Source of the DNA: JBPOFM01 sp041391925
Lineage (GTDB): Bacteria; Bacteroidota; Bacteroidia; Flavobacteriales; Flavobacteriaceae
Direction: 5' to 3'
Length of the DNA: 64,000 nucleotides
NCBI GenBank assembly: GCA_041391925.1
Contig: JAWKNA010000003.1
Coordinates: 310,001 to 374,000, forward strand
The position numbers were made by a program, and so were the translations under genes. The notes under the pieces were generated by a model. That model did not search any database. It saw only the letters and a list, made by a program, of their open reading frames with translations, and was not told the DNA's origin. Shown here one piece after another: positions 10,242 through 19,729 of this stretch. Position 1 is the stretch's first letter. Every line of letters begins with the position of its first letter.

Positions 10242-11252
10242 TTATTCATTGATTTTCAATGAATCTAATGCATGAAAAAAGAAATTCTGTTCATCATTCA
10301 TGGAAACGAACAATCCATTAGGGAATTTGCTTCCTAAAGATTGGGTCGTAACCTCACAACCATCTGTTTCTAAAGTACCCAAGTTCAATTTTTTTACAAA
10401 TGTATTATCACTTCGCTTAAAGAAATTGAACGTATGATCTTGTTGGTCAGATACGATAATGTATCCATTGTCTCCAGAATATGAGGCAATAGCAATACCC
10501 TCAATATCTTTCCTGAAATACTTGTTCCCAAATAGCGAAATCTCTTCATTTCCTTTATCTGGGTCGGCATAATATTTCCGGATGCCTACGCCTTCATCAG
10601 AATAATAAACAAATCCCAAGGCGTCATCTACGGCAATAGCTTCAATTTCCTTTTTTCCGCTAAAGGTACCGAATTTCCTCAATAAATTTACTTTAACACC
10701 TAGGGAATCTGAAAACAATTGATATTGATACAAATAGTTTTTAGTTGGTCCAAATTTTCGGCTGACGATGATTGAAATTTCATTAGTTTCTGGCTTTTTG
10801 TAAATGGAAACTCCCATCGGCCGCTTCAAGTTCATATCTGTTTCGTCTTCAAAAACCTTGAATTCGCCCAATGGCAACATATCTGGAACAGAATAGACCC
10901 TTATCTGATTTTTTTCTCGTTCGGTAAACACCATGATATCAGTTTTGGTGGAATCTGTCAAGGCAAAATCATACTCTATGTCCACATTATTGGGGTAACT
11001 GATATTGGTCAAACTCTTCTCCCGAATAATCTGTCCATCCAAATTGAATGCGTATACTCCGCCATTTACTTCATCTTTATCAGTTCCAAAAATGATACTC
11101 AATTCTGGATTTTCTTTATTAATCCATATTGATGGGTCATCAGTGTCGTTAGGTGTTTTTTGGGTTATCAGAGTTGGTTTTATCTCTGGCAATTCCTCCT
11201 TACACGCGAACATAAAAAAAGCAGAAAAAATAAATACGATATGCTTCATCAT
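10242..11252 (-). CDS. Beta-propeller (3-)phytase, lipoprotein
   Basis: A lipoprotein signal with lipobox FMFAC (MMKHIVFIFSAFFMFAC) supports starting at 11252, just after the receptor stop. An upstream in-frame ATG at 11276 would add 8 residues and overlap the receptor gene. Beta-propeller phytase motifs are present: DDPSIWINKENP, GGVYAFNLDGQ, RPMGVSIYK, EIEAIAVDDALGFVYYSDE and DIEGIAIASY. These acidic stretches bind the calcium ions needed for phytate hydrolysis. It would release phosphate from phytate at the cell surface and is co-transcribed with the TonB-dependent receptor. Confidence 0.9.
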   Translation of the reverse strand: MMKHIVFIFSAFFMFACKEELPEIKPTLITQKTPNDTDDPSIWINKENPELSIIFGTDKDEVNGGVYAFNLDGQIIREKSLTNISYPNNVDIEYDFALTDSTKTDIMVFTEREKNQIRVYSVPDMLPLGEFKVFEDETDMNLKRPMGVSIYKKPETNEISIIVSRKFGPTKNYLYQYQLFSDSLGVKVNLLRKFGTFSGKKEIEAIAVDDALGFVYYSDEGVGIRKYYADPDKGNEEISLFGNKYFRKDIEGIAIASYSGDNGYIIVSDQQDHTFNFFKRSDNTFVKKLNLGTLETDGCEVTTQSLGSKFPNGLFVSMNDEQNFFFHALDSLKINE

Positions 11253-11256
11253 CTTA

Positions 11257-14094
11257 TTATTTCTTGAATAAATCATATTTCAAACCAAATGTAAGACGTG
11301 TTTGATAATATTCAAGCTGTGCAGTTCTGCTACTAACACCTTGGTAGTAACGTAAGGGTTGGTTGGTAATATTATTCACATCAACATAAATCCTTAAATT
11401 ATTGGTGATATTAATACTGGCATTAAAATCCAAAAAGAATTGCTCATCATAATATCTGTCTTCAAAAGCACGTCCACCAATTTCGTCTACATAGGCATCA
11501 GAATAATTGCTTGACAATCGGAAGCTCATTTTTTTTGTGGCATAGCCTAATGATGCATTGAACAAATTTGGGGCTGTGGCGGGAAGGTCCAAGTCATCAC
11601 GCTCTTCCCCATCTTCATTTCTGATACCATTGGCATCAGATGTTAAGTGGGTATAATTGAGATAAATGCTGAAGTTTTTTGCAAACCCTGGCAAGAAATC
11701 CAATTGGCGTTGCAAAGCCACCTCAACACCTATAATGGATGCATCATCACCATTGAACGGTTGATAAACTTCGTATCCATTTTCGTCTTCAAATTGAAAT
11801 ACATAGGTAAAGTCTTGAATTTTTTTGTAAAAAACTCCCCCTGAAAGTATCCCGACCGATTTAAAATAATGCTCTCCCATCAAATCAAAATTCATAGAAG
11901 TTGTTGGGTCTAAATCCGGATTCCCCAAAACAATTTCTTCGTCTTCGTTATTGACTTCCCTAAAGGGTACCAAATCTACATAATTTGGCCTAGCAAGCGT
12001 ATTGGTCCACGCAAAACGAACGATGGTGTTTGGTGTCCAATCATATTTGAAATGAACTCCGGGCAAAATATTGGTATAGGCGTTTTCTGCTTTGATTTGA
12101 TTGGTGCCGTCAAAATCGCCATCTTCATTAAATATGATTTCATTTCCTATACTTTTGTTAGTAGTATGTTCTAACCTTAAACCGGCCAGAACGCTTAATT
12201 TTGGAGATAATTGCTGATTGGTCATGGCGTAACCCGCATATACATTTTCATCCACATCAAAATTGGCCGTCAAATATTCCTCTGGCAAATCTTCACCTTC
12301 AAATTGGTCGGTATTGTTCAAATCCAGACTTCCCAAAAATTCTGCTGTGGCAAAACTTCCCACCAAATAATTGCTGCCTGCGTTAAAATCAGAATCTGAA
12401 TAATTGCGTGTTGGGATACCTCCCAAAAACTCAAATTCTGCACCAAGAGGACTGTATTCCGTAAAATCGTTGGTTCTATTTTTATTTTTAAATCGTGCTC
12501 TTGCCCCAAATTTCAAAAATCCATTTTCTCCTTCAAAAATGTTCAATGGCAACTGGAAATTTACTAATGCATTATGATCCTTTTCTTCTGTATATTGATT
12601 TTCTTCCGTTAATTCATCAAATTCAAAATCATTGTAAAGTGCATCTTCTACATTAGTAGGTGAATAGAAAGGTTTTTCTTCGTCGTTATTAAAATTGATG
12701 CCATACTCGCTTGTGTATTGAAGATAGCGTTCATTTAATCGCTCTTCAGATGCTTTGGCAAATGATGCCATCCAATCTATTTGTAAAGCGTTTACCAAGT
12801 GTTCACCACCAATACTATAGTTTTGCATCCGTTGGTCTTCCAATCGCGCGTTTTGCTTTCGTCCTCCAGCGATACCTCCTTTGGTTTGCCGTGCTGCTTC
12901 TACGGGAAACGAAGTTAAATTACCATTGCCATCAACTGAAAAATCATCAATCCCAATATCTTCTCCATCCAAAATTTCATGTGACAATCGAAATCTATTT
13001 TCTCTATCATCACGCCAATTGTATATGGATTTGAAGTACAAGGTATTATTGTCGTTCCATTTATAATCAAAATTTGCCGAAAAACTGCGTCGAATACGTT
13101 GTACTCTATATTCTCTTATTTCAGATACACTCGCATAAGGATTGACATCCACAGCTTCCAAATTGTCCTCATCACCAGCATTGTATTTAAATTCATCATC
13201 CCATTCGGCTTCGATGTTATCACTTCCAAAATCGTTATCATTAAAAGAGGCAGCAACGACCCATCCAAATTTTTCATCTGGTGTACGGTCACCTAAAAGG
13301 AAAGACCCATTAATGATTCTTTTATCCGTAATAAAATTAACTCCCGAACCAGCGGTGGCTGATAAACGAAAACCTTGTGGAGATGTCCTGGTGATTAAAT
13401 TAACTGAACCGCCAAGTGCATCGCCCTCCATGTCTGGTGTCACGGCTTTATTGACTTCAATGGTTTGAATCATGTCGGCAGGAATCAAATCCATCTGAAC
13501 ATTTCTATTATCGCCTTCGGCAGATGGAATTCGGCTACCATTAAGTGTCACTGAATTTAATTGTGGGGACAATCCTCGAACAATAATATTACGGGCTTCA
13601 CCTTGGTCAACTTGCATGGTAATTCCAGGAATCCGTTTTACCGCATCGCCAACATTCGCATCCGGAAATTTACCGATTTGGTCTGTTGAAACAATGTTGG
13701 TAATGTTGGCTTTATTCTTTTGGATGTTTAGTGCTCTTGCTTGTCCACCTAACGTATAACCTGTGATTTTGACTTCACCGAGTTCTGTGCTTTCAGAAGT
13801 TAGCACTATTGTTACATTGGTTGTTTTGGAAGCTTCGACAGTTACATCTTGAGTATATTCCGCATAGCCCAAATACTTTATTAAAAGTTTATGAGTTCCT
13901 TCAGGAACGTCCACCATTGTAAATTTACCGTCAAAATCTGACACAACACCTTTATTGAGTTGTTCGATTAAAATCGTTGCCCCAGGAACGGTTATACCAT
14001 TGTCGTCTGATATGATTCCTTGAATATTCCCGGATTGCGCTAAAGTGCTGAAAGGAAATGCAATAAGCATTAAAAAAGTGATACAGTATTTCAT
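11257..14094 (-). CDS. TonB-dependent receptor with carboxypeptidase-like regulatory domain (phytase-linked)
   Basis: 945 residues. Signal peptide (ends near STLAQ), then a carboxypeptidase regulatory-like domain (about 22-95: GIISDDNGITVPGATILIE...), a plug domain (about 118-235: DAVKRIPGITMQVDQGEA, NIIVRGLSPQLNSVTLNG) and a 22-strand outer-membrane barrel ending in an aromatic-rich strand (YYQTRLTFGLKYDLFKK). It resembles the TonB-Xanth-Caul subgroup more than SusC, and no SusD partner is present. Only 4 bases separate it from the phytase gene. That suggests uptake of phytate or its partly dephosphorylated products, though the substrate is an inference from context. Confidence 0.92.
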   Translation of the reverse strand: MKYCITFLMLIAFPFSTLAQSGNIQGIISDDNGITVPGATILIEQLNKGVVSDFDGKFTMVDVPEGTHKLLIKYLGYAEYTQDVTVEASKTTNVTIVLTSESTELGEVKITGYTLGGQARALNIQKNKANITNIVSTDQIGKFPDANVGDAVKRIPGITMQVDQGEARNIIVRGLSPQLNSVTLNGSRIPSAEGDNRNVQMDLIPADMIQTIEVNKAVTPDMEGDALGGSVNLITRTSPQGFRLSATAGSGVNFITDKRIINGSFLLGDRTPDEKFGWVVAASFNDNDFGSDNIEAEWDDEFKYNAGDEDNLEAVDVNPYASVSEIREYRVQRIRRSFSANFDYKWNDNNTLYFKSIYNWRDDRENRFRLSHEILDGEDIGIDDFSVDGNGNLTSFPVEAARQTKGGIAGGRKQNARLEDQRMQNYSIGGEHLVNALQIDWMASFAKASEERLNERYLQYTSEYGINFNNDEEKPFYSPTNVEDALYNDFEFDELTEENQYTEEKDHNALVNFQLPLNIFEGENGFLKFGARARFKNKNRTNDFTEYSPLGAEFEFLGGIPTRNYSDSDFNAGSNYLVGSFATAEFLGSLDLNNTDQFEGEDLPEEYLTANFDVDENVYAGYAMTNQQLSPKLSVLAGLRLEHTTNKSIGNEIIFNEDGDFDGTNQIKAENAYTNILPGVHFKYDWTPNTIVRFAWTNTLARPNYVDLVPFREVNNEDEEIVLGNPDLDPTTSMNFDLMGEHYFKSVGILSGGVFYKKIQDFTYVFQFEDENGYEVYQPFNGDDASIIGVEVALQRQLDFLPGFAKNFSIYLNYTHLTSDANGIRNEDGEERDDLDLPATAPNLFNASLGYATKKMSFRLSSNYSDAYVDEIGGRAFEDRYYDEQFFLDFNASINITNNLRIYVDVNNITNQPLRYYQGVSSRTAQLEYYQTRLTFGLKYDLFKK

Positions 14095-14236
14095 AATTAT
14101 TTGCTTGGTTATACACCGCTAAATAATTAAATCTATATCTGTAATTGTTTAAGATAACTTCAACATTGGGTTATAATTGATGGATTATAATTGCTTGATT
14201 GACTGAAATAAATATTACGTTAACTTTTTGGTAACA

Positions 14237-14267
14237 AAAAACCCTCTCTGTCTCCAGAAAGGGTTTT
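14237..14267 (-). terminator. Terminator of rplU-rpmA (possibly bidirectional)
   Basis: The stem AAAACCCT..CTG / CAG..AGGGTTTT with a small internal mismatch and a TCTC loop has A and T tracts on both sides. It lies 24 bases after the rpmA stop (minus strand). Confidence 0.85.
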
Positions 14268-14290
14268 CATTATTTTAAAGACTGTGATAC

Positions 14291-14551
14291 TTAAACCGTA
14301 AAAGGTTCAATAGACACATAAGACTTATTGTCTTTTTTCTTTTCAAATTTAACGATACCATCAACTTGTGCATGCAAAGTGTGGTCTTTAGAAGAATACA
14401 CATTCTCACCTGGGTGGTGTGTGTTTCCTCTCTGTCTTACGATAATATTTCCAGCAACAGCAGCTTGTCCACCAAAAATCTTAACGCCAAGGCGTTTCGA
14501 TTCTGATTCTCTACCGTTTTTAGAACTACCAACTCCTTTTTTATGAGCCAT
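14291..14551 (-). CDS. rpmA: 50S ribosomal protein L27
   Basis: 86 residues beginning MAHKKGVGSSKNGRESES, the conserved basic N-terminal arm that reaches toward the peptidyl transferase centre. FGGQAAVAGNIIVRQRG and GENVYSSKDHTLHA follow the family. No extra cleavable N-terminal peptide of the Firmicutes kind is present. It is 28 bases downstream of rplU, the usual pairing. Confidence 0.97.
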   Translation of the reverse strand: MAHKKGVGSSKNGRESESKRLGVKIFGGQAAVAGNIIVRQRGNTHHPGENVYSSKDHTLHAQVDGIVKFEKKKDNKSYVSIEPFTV

Positions 14552-14579
14552 TGTCTTAAGGTTTTATATTGTTATTATA

Positions 14580-15323
14580 CTATTTTTTGTCTTTCAACAA
14601 AGCTTTGGCTTGTTTTACCCACTCTTCAGCTTCGATTTTCTCACGAGTGATTCCGTCAATAGCAGAAAGCTCATCTCTATCTGCAGCTTTCAATTTGCTG
14701 ATTTGCTCGAAGGTATAGATTCCCAATTCATTCAGTTTTTCTTCGTAAACTGGACCAATACCATTGATCAATTTCAAATCGTCAGCATCTGCTTTTAAAG
14801 CTGTACCAATACTGTGAAGTACTTTATCGATATTGATTTCGATATGCGCATCTTCGGCTCTGTGCTCTGCACGCGTCACCAAATTTTCGCTTACTTCAAC
14901 TTCTTTTTTGGTTGCTTTTTTTGGCTCTGCCTTTTTAGCTTCTTTTACTGGAGCTGCTTTTTCAGCCTTGGCAGGTTTTGCTTTTTCAGTTTTTTCAGCT
15001 TTTTTAGCTCCTGAAGCCACAATGCTTTCAATAACAATTTCAGTAAGGGCTTGACGGTGTCCGTTTTTCTTGCGGAAACCTTTACGTCTTTTCTTTTTGA
15101 AAACGATGACTTTGTCACCTTTAAGGTGACTTAAGACTTTTGCTCCTACTTGAGCTCCGTCTATAGCTGGGGCGCCTAAAGTAATGTTGTTACCATCACC
15201 TATCAAAAGGACATTGTCGAAAGAAACTTTCTTGCCTTCTTCTTCGGTTAAACGGTGAACAAACACTTTCTGGTCTTTTTCAACTTTGAATTGTTGCCCT
15301 GCTATCTCTACAATTGCGTACAT
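14580..15323 (-). CDS. rplU: 50S ribosomal protein L21 with C-terminal helix-hairpin-helix extension
   Basis: 247 residues, more than twice the usual ~103. Residues 1-103 are a complete L21 (MYAIVEIAGQQFKVEKDQ ... KKRRKGFRKKNGHRQ). Then comes a Lys/Ala/Glu-rich linker (about 104-150). A C-terminal domain (about 165-247) carries LINGIGPVYEEKLNELGI and ELSAIDGITREKIEAEEW, two helix-hairpin-helix-like motifs typical of nucleic-acid-binding proteins. The core is ribosomal; the job of the extension is not known. Paired with rpmA behind a consensus promoter. Confidence 0.95.
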   Translation of the reverse strand: MYAIVEIAGQQFKVEKDQKVFVHRLTEEEGKKVSFDNVLLIGDGNNITLGAPAIDGAQVGAKVLSHLKGDKVIVFKKKRRKGFRKKNGHRQALTEIVIESIVASGAKKAEKTEKAKPAKAEKAAPVKEAKKAEPKKATKKEVEVSENLVTRAEHRAEDAHIEINIDKVLHSIGTALKADADDLKLINGIGPVYEEKLNELGIYTFEQISKLKAADRDELSAIDGITREKIEAEEWVKQAKALLKDKK

Positions 15324-15366
15324 AGCGTAACGTTTAAATTAGTTAAATTTTATTATAAAATGGGTG

Positions 15367-15397
15367 CAAATATACACCTAAATTATTAATCTACAAA
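15367..15397 (-). promoter_or_regulatory. Bacteroidota-type promoter of rplU-rpmA
   Basis: On the minus strand TTTG (15397-15394), a 19-base spacer, then TATATTTG (15374-15367). This is an exact consensus match, 44 bases upstream of the rplU start. Confidence 0.75.
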
Positions 15398-15502
15398 CGA
15401 TTTTATTCTTGAGATTTAAAAAAACGATTTCCGAAAGAAAATTGTACGTAATGGAGAAATTTAATCCGTACTTAAAAATGATAATTCACAATAAAATATC
15501 AA

Positions 15503-16000
15503 TTAAGCATTGGAGATATCATCTTCTTTCTTGTGTTGAACAAGATTTTCCTGCTGACCAACATTTTGGCTCTTCTTGAAGATTTGCATACAGGTTAAGG
15601 TCAATACCGCCGTTGAAGCTAATCCTTCTATAAAAATTATGAAAACCAAAATACCTGTTCCTTCGGAAAAATCCTGAAACCAATCCTTCAATAGTTTTTG
15701 GGCAAATTCTTGGTCAATATGGAACATATAAATGGCCATAAATGCTGTGAACAAAATAGTAGCAATGAATCCCGTAATCAGTCCTGTTTTAAATCCATCT
15801 ACATAGGTAAAGGAGTTTGCAACAGTCAGCTTGTAGTATTTTATGGCATAATAAATGCCCGCAGCCATCACAACTCCATTGAACATGCGCAACCATGGAT
15901 TCTCATGTAAATTGAATAGTTTTAAAATCAAAAAATATGCAATTAAGCCGGCGGTTACAAATAACCCATATTTTAATCCTACTGAAAAAGACTTGTTCAT
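15503..16000 (-). CDS. DUF4199-type four-helix membrane protein
   Basis: 165 residues with four predicted transmembrane helices (about 10-28, 38-53, 74-94, 113-135) and the central motif TYVDGFKTGLITGFIAT that resembles the DUF4199 family of Bacteroidota. The C-terminus is a short charged cytoplasmic tail. The function of the family is unknown. It is a single gene divergent from the M16 peptidases. Confidence 0.7.
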   Translation of the reverse strand: MNKSFSVGLKYGLFVTAGLIAYFLILKLFNLHENPWLRMFNGVVMAAGIYYAIKYYKLTVANSFTYVDGFKTGLITGFIATILFTAFMAIYMFHIDQEFAQKLLKDWFQDFSEGTGILVFIIFIEGLASTAVLTLTCMQIFKKSQNVGQQENLVQHKKEDDISNA

Positions 16001-16112
16001 GTTCTAACTTTTTAAAATACTTTCATGTTTTAAAATTCGTGAAAAATTGTGATTTAATATAATTTTCTGACTTCTTTTTTAACGCAAACAAGGATTTGGC
16101 GTTGTGATTTCT

Positions 16113-16120
16113 TACTTTTG
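16113..16120 (+). promoter_or_regulatory. -7 element TACTTTTG upstream of the M16 peptidase pair
   Basis: TAnnTTTG match 75 bases before the first M16 start. No well-spaced TTTG -33 box is evident (nearest TTTG 14 bases upstream). Confidence 0.45.
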
Positions 16121-16194
16121 TGTTGATTTGTAACAAATTGTCCATTCAATAGACTTACACAACATAAAAATTAATTTTTTAAAACAAACTCACA

Positions 16195-17514
16195 ATGAAA
16201 AAATGCTTATTTTCTTTGGCTTCTTTGATGCTTGTAGGTTTTGTGGCCACCGCTCAAAAAGTCGAATTTGAAGAGTACGATCTTGATAATGGCATGCATG
16301 TCATTCTTCATCAGGACAATACTGCTCCGGTAGTGATTACTTCAGTAATGTACCATGTCGGAGCAAAAGATGAAAATCCAGAACGTACCGGTTTTGCCCA
16401 TTTCTTTGAACACCTTTTGTTTGAAGGTACTGAGAACATAAAACGTGGTGAATGGTTCAATATCGTTTCTTCAAATGGAGGAAGCAACAACGCAAACACT
16501 ACAGATGACAGAACTTATTATTATGAAATTTTCCCTTCCAACAGTGTCGAATTGGGCCTTTGGATGGAATCTGAACGTTTGATGCACCCCATCATCAATC
16601 AAATTGGCGTAGACACTCAAAATGAAGTTGTAAAAGAAGAAAAGCGTTTGAGGGTTGACAACCAGCCTTACGGAAATATTCTTGCTGAAATAAAGAAAAA
16701 TCTATTCTTCAAACATCCTTATCGTTGGGCCACTATCGGTTCTATGGATCATTTGGATGCCGCTACTCTTGAGGAGTTCCAGGCATTCAATAAAAAATTC
16801 TATGTACCTAACAATGCGGTATTGGTTGTTGCTGGTGATATCAACAAAACAGAGGTCAAAAAAATGATCCAAGATTATTTTGGGCCTATTCCAAAAGGGC
16901 CTGCAGTTGAAAGAGATTTACCAAAAGAAGATCCGGTAACAGAAACATTAAAAGCTACCGCCTACGATCCCAACATCCAAATTCCCGCAATTATTGCAGC
17001 TTACCGAACTCCTTCACAAAAAAGTAGGGATTCGTATGTGTTGAACATGATTTCAAGCTATTTGAGCGGTGGTAAAAGTTCTGTGCTTTACAAAAAATTA
17101 GTTGATGAGAAAAAGATGGCTCTAGCAGTACAAGCCGTAAATATCAGTCAAGAAGATTATGGCACCTATGCCTTGTTTGCATTGCCTCTAGGTGATGTGA
17201 AATTGGAAACTTTATTGGCAGAAATGGATGAAGAAGTCGTTAAAATTCAAAACGAATTGATTTCCGAGAGAGATTATCAAAAACTTCAAAACCAGTTTGA
17301 AAACCAATTTGTAAATTCAAATTCAAGCGTGGCTGGAATTGCTGGTTCTTTAGCAACTTACTTCATGTTATATGACGATGTGAATCTTATCAATAATGAA
17401 ATTGACATTTACCGCTCAATAACAAGAGAGGAAATTCAAACAGTCGCTAAAAAATACTTGAATCCAAACCAACGTCTCGAATTGGAATATTTACCAAAAA
17501 AAGATGACAAATAA
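16195..17514 (+). CDS. M16-family zinc peptidase, catalytic member, exported
   Basis: 439 residues with a signal peptide (ending near VATAQ). The inverted zinc motif HxxEH is present as HFFEHLLFEGT with the downstream Glu in NEVVKEEKRL, so this is the active half of a two-subunit M16 pair. The central Gly-rich loop is replaced by the standard second M16 domain (about 190-400). It probably degrades peptides in the periplasm with the gene that follows, whose start lies at its 3' end. Confidence 0.9.
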   Translation: MKKCLFSLASLMLVGFVATAQKVEFEEYDLDNGMHVILHQDNTAPVVITSVMYHVGAKDENPERTGFAHFFEHLLFEGTENIKRGEWFNIVSSNGGSNNANTTDDRTYYYEIFPSNSVELGLWMESERLMHPIINQIGVDTQNEVVKEEKRLRVDNQPYGNILAEIKKNLFFKHPYRWATIGSMDHLDAATLEEFQAFNKKFYVPNNAVLVVAGDINKTEVKKMIQDYFGPIPKGPAVERDLPKEDPVTETLKATAYDPNIQIPAIIAAYRTPSQKSRDSYVLNMISSYLSGGKSSVLYKKLVDEKKMALAVQAVNISQEDYGTYALFALPLGDVKLETLLAEMDEEVVKIQNELISERDYQKLQNQFENQFVNSNSSVAGIAGSLATYFMLYDDVNLINNEIDIYRSITREEIQTVAKKYLNPNQRLELEYLPKKDDK

Positions 17515-17524
17515 TATAAACACA

Positions 17525-19579
17525 ATGAGTACTATGAAAACATATATATCAGCGTTCCTTATGGTTTGTTTTACGGCGTTTGGCATGCAAGCACAAATAG
17601 ACCGTACACAGGCACCAAAACCAGGACCTGCACCAAAGATTGAATTAAAATCCCCTCAAGAATTTACCATGAAAAATGGTATGAAAGTTCTTGTGGTTGA
17701 AAACCATAAATTGCCAAGAGTCTCTTTCAATCTTACCATTGACAACAAACCATCTCTCGATGGAGATAAATCTGGAGTATCTAGTTTGTTAGCAGGCATG
17801 ATGGGCAACGGCACCAAATCCATCCCTAAAGACAAATTCAACGAAGAGGTCGATTTTTTGGGCGCTAGCATCATCTTTGGCTCTTCAGGAGGTTTTGCCA
17901 GTTCCCTTACCCAATATTCTGATAGAATACTTGAATTGATGGCTGATGCTACTATGAATCCACTATTAACAGAAGAAGAATTTCAAAAAGAAAAAGATAA
18001 ATTGCTCGAAAACCTGAAATCACAGGAAAAAAGCGTGGATGCGGTTGCTGGCCGCGTAGGAGATGCTTTGTCTTATGGGACCAAACATCCTTATGGTGAG
18101 TTTACAACAGAAGAAACTGTTAATAATGTAACCTATGGCGATGTGTATGCTTATTACCAAAAGCAATTCAATCCTAACAATGCGTATTTAGTAGTCGTAG
18201 GTGATGTTGAATTCAACGATGTCAAAAAAGACATCGAAAAACGCTTTGGCTCATGGAAAAAATCAGTTGTAGTTGAGACAACTGTTCCTGCAGCTCAGCC
18301 AAACGCCCAATATTCTCAAATCAATTTTGTGGATATGCCAAATGCCGTTCAATCGAACATCAACCTGACACACAATGTGGATTTGAAAATGAACAATCCA
18401 GATTATCATTCAGTTTTGATTGCCAATAAAATATTAGGTGGTGGCTTCAACAGTTACCTGAACATGAACCTTCGTGAGGAACATGGCTACACTTATGGAG
18501 CGCGTTCCAGTATCGATGCCGATAAATATGTAGGTCAATTTTCTGCAAGTACAGCGGTAAGAAATATGGTTACTGATAGTTCTGTAGTGAACATGCTTAA
18601 GGAAATCAATCGTATCAAAACTGAACCTGTGAGTGCGGAAGATTTAAAAAATGCAAAAGCAAAATACGTTGGTGATTTTGTATTGGCTTTAGAAAATCCA
18701 CAGACCATTGCTCGCTATGCATTAAACATCAAATTGAACGATTTGCCTAAAGATTTTTATTCTACATATCTTCAAAAAATAAATGCAGTAACTGCTGAAG
18801 ATGTCAACCGTGTTGCCAATAAATACTTCAAAACCGAAAATTCACGTGTAATAGTAGTTGGTAAAGGAAGTGAAATTCTTGAAAATTTAGAGAAAACCGG
18901 GATTCCAATTAAATATTACGACAAATATGCCAATGCGGTTGAAAAACCAAACTATGAGATTGAAATGCCTGCGGATATGGATGCTACCAAGGTGCTCAAT
19001 ACATACATCACAGCTATTGGTGGAAAAGAAAAATTGGATAAGGTAAACTCCGTATACATCACCGCCGAAGCTGAATTGCAGCCAGGTGTGATGCTAAATC
19101 TTGAGATGAAAAAAACATCCAAAAACCAGTCCTTACAAGAAGTAACCGCAATGGGGCAATCATTCATGAAATCGGTGGTTGATGGCAACAAAGGTTATAC
19201 GGTTGTTCAAGGTCAGCGTACAGACATGAGTGAAGATGAACTTAAAGAGTCGATGGTAGAATCCTCACCTTTTCCTGAAGTCAACTATCTTAATGGTGGT
19301 GCCACTCTAGAAAAAATTGAAGATGTTGACGGTGTTAAAGCTTACAAATTGAATGTGGGCGAAAAATCCATGTATTATAGCGTTGAAACTGGTTTGAAAA
19401 TAAAACAAACAGAAACATCAGAAATGGGTGAGCAATCGGCTTTCTTTTCTGATTACCAAGAAGTTGCCGGAATTAAATTTCCTTTTAAGATTTCGCAAAC
19501 TGCTGGACCGAGAAAATTTGATTTCAAAGTAAAAGAAATCAAAGTCAATGAAGGTGTCAACGATGCTGATTTTGACTAA
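17525..19579 (+). CDS. M16-family partner subunit, non-catalytic, with extra C-terminal domain
   Basis: About 684 residues from the chosen start, which gives a good signal peptide (MSTMKTYISAFLMVCFTAFG). The frame is open from 17504, which would overlap the previous gene. The N-terminal M16 fold lacks HxxEH (position occupied by SSLLAGMMGNGT), as in the substrate-binding partner of M16B pairs. Residues beyond about 490 form a separate beta-rich domain (NTYITAIGGKEKLDKV ... MYYSVETGLKI) reminiscent of lipoprotein-carrier (LolA-like) folds. It likely forms a clamshell with the upstream peptidase. Confidence 0.87.
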   Translation: MSTMKTYISAFLMVCFTAFGMQAQIDRTQAPKPGPAPKIELKSPQEFTMKNGMKVLVVENHKLPRVSFNLTIDNKPSLDGDKSGVSSLLAGMMGNGTKSIPKDKFNEEVDFLGASIIFGSSGGFASSLTQYSDRILELMADATMNPLLTEEEFQKEKDKLLENLKSQEKSVDAVAGRVGDALSYGTKHPYGEFTTEETVNNVTYGDVYAYYQKQFNPNNAYLVVVGDVEFNDVKKDIEKRFGSWKKSVVVETTVPAAQPNAQYSQINFVDMPNAVQSNINLTHNVDLKMNNPDYHSVLIANKILGGGFNSYLNMNLREEHGYTYGARSSIDADKYVGQFSASTAVRNMVTDSSVVNMLKEINRIKTEPVSAEDLKNAKAKYVGDFVLALENPQTIARYALNIKLNDLPKDFYSTYLQKINAVTAEDVNRVANKYFKTENSRVIVVGKGSEILENLEKTGIPIKYYDKYANAVEKPNYEIEMPADMDATKVLNTYITAIGGKEKLDKVNSVYITAEAELQPGVMLNLEMKKTSKNQSLQEVTAMGQSFMKSVVDGNKGYTVVQGQRTDMSEDELKESMVESSPFPEVNYLNGGATLEKIEDVDGVKAYKLNVGEKSMYYSVETGLKIKQTETSEMGEQSAFFSDYQEVAGIKFPFKISQTAGPRKFDFKVKEIKVNEGVNDADFD

Positions 19580-19597
19580 CGTTTTCCTAATCGAAAT

Positions 19598-19632
19598 AAA
19601 AAAATCCGATGTTTAAAGCTTCGGATTTTTTT
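19598..19632 (+). terminator. Intrinsic terminator of the M16 pair
   Basis: 12-bp stem AAAAAAATCCGA / TCGGATTTTTTT with an 11-base loop, 19 bases after the stop. Confidence 0.88.
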
Positions 19633-19697
19633 ATTGATTTATAAAGAGTCCAATCTAAAAAATCGTTAAATAATAGGCAATGATTGGCATTATTTGT

Positions 19698-19705
19698 TAG
19701 ATTTG
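19698..19705 (+). promoter_or_regulatory. -7 element TAGATTTG before the HMA lipoprotein gene
   Basis: TAnnTTTG match 25 bases upstream of the chosen ATG. It also argues against the in-frame ATG at 19694, which would overlap it. Confidence 0.5.
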
Positions 19706-19729
19706 TGCTCAACACAATTAAATATACAC

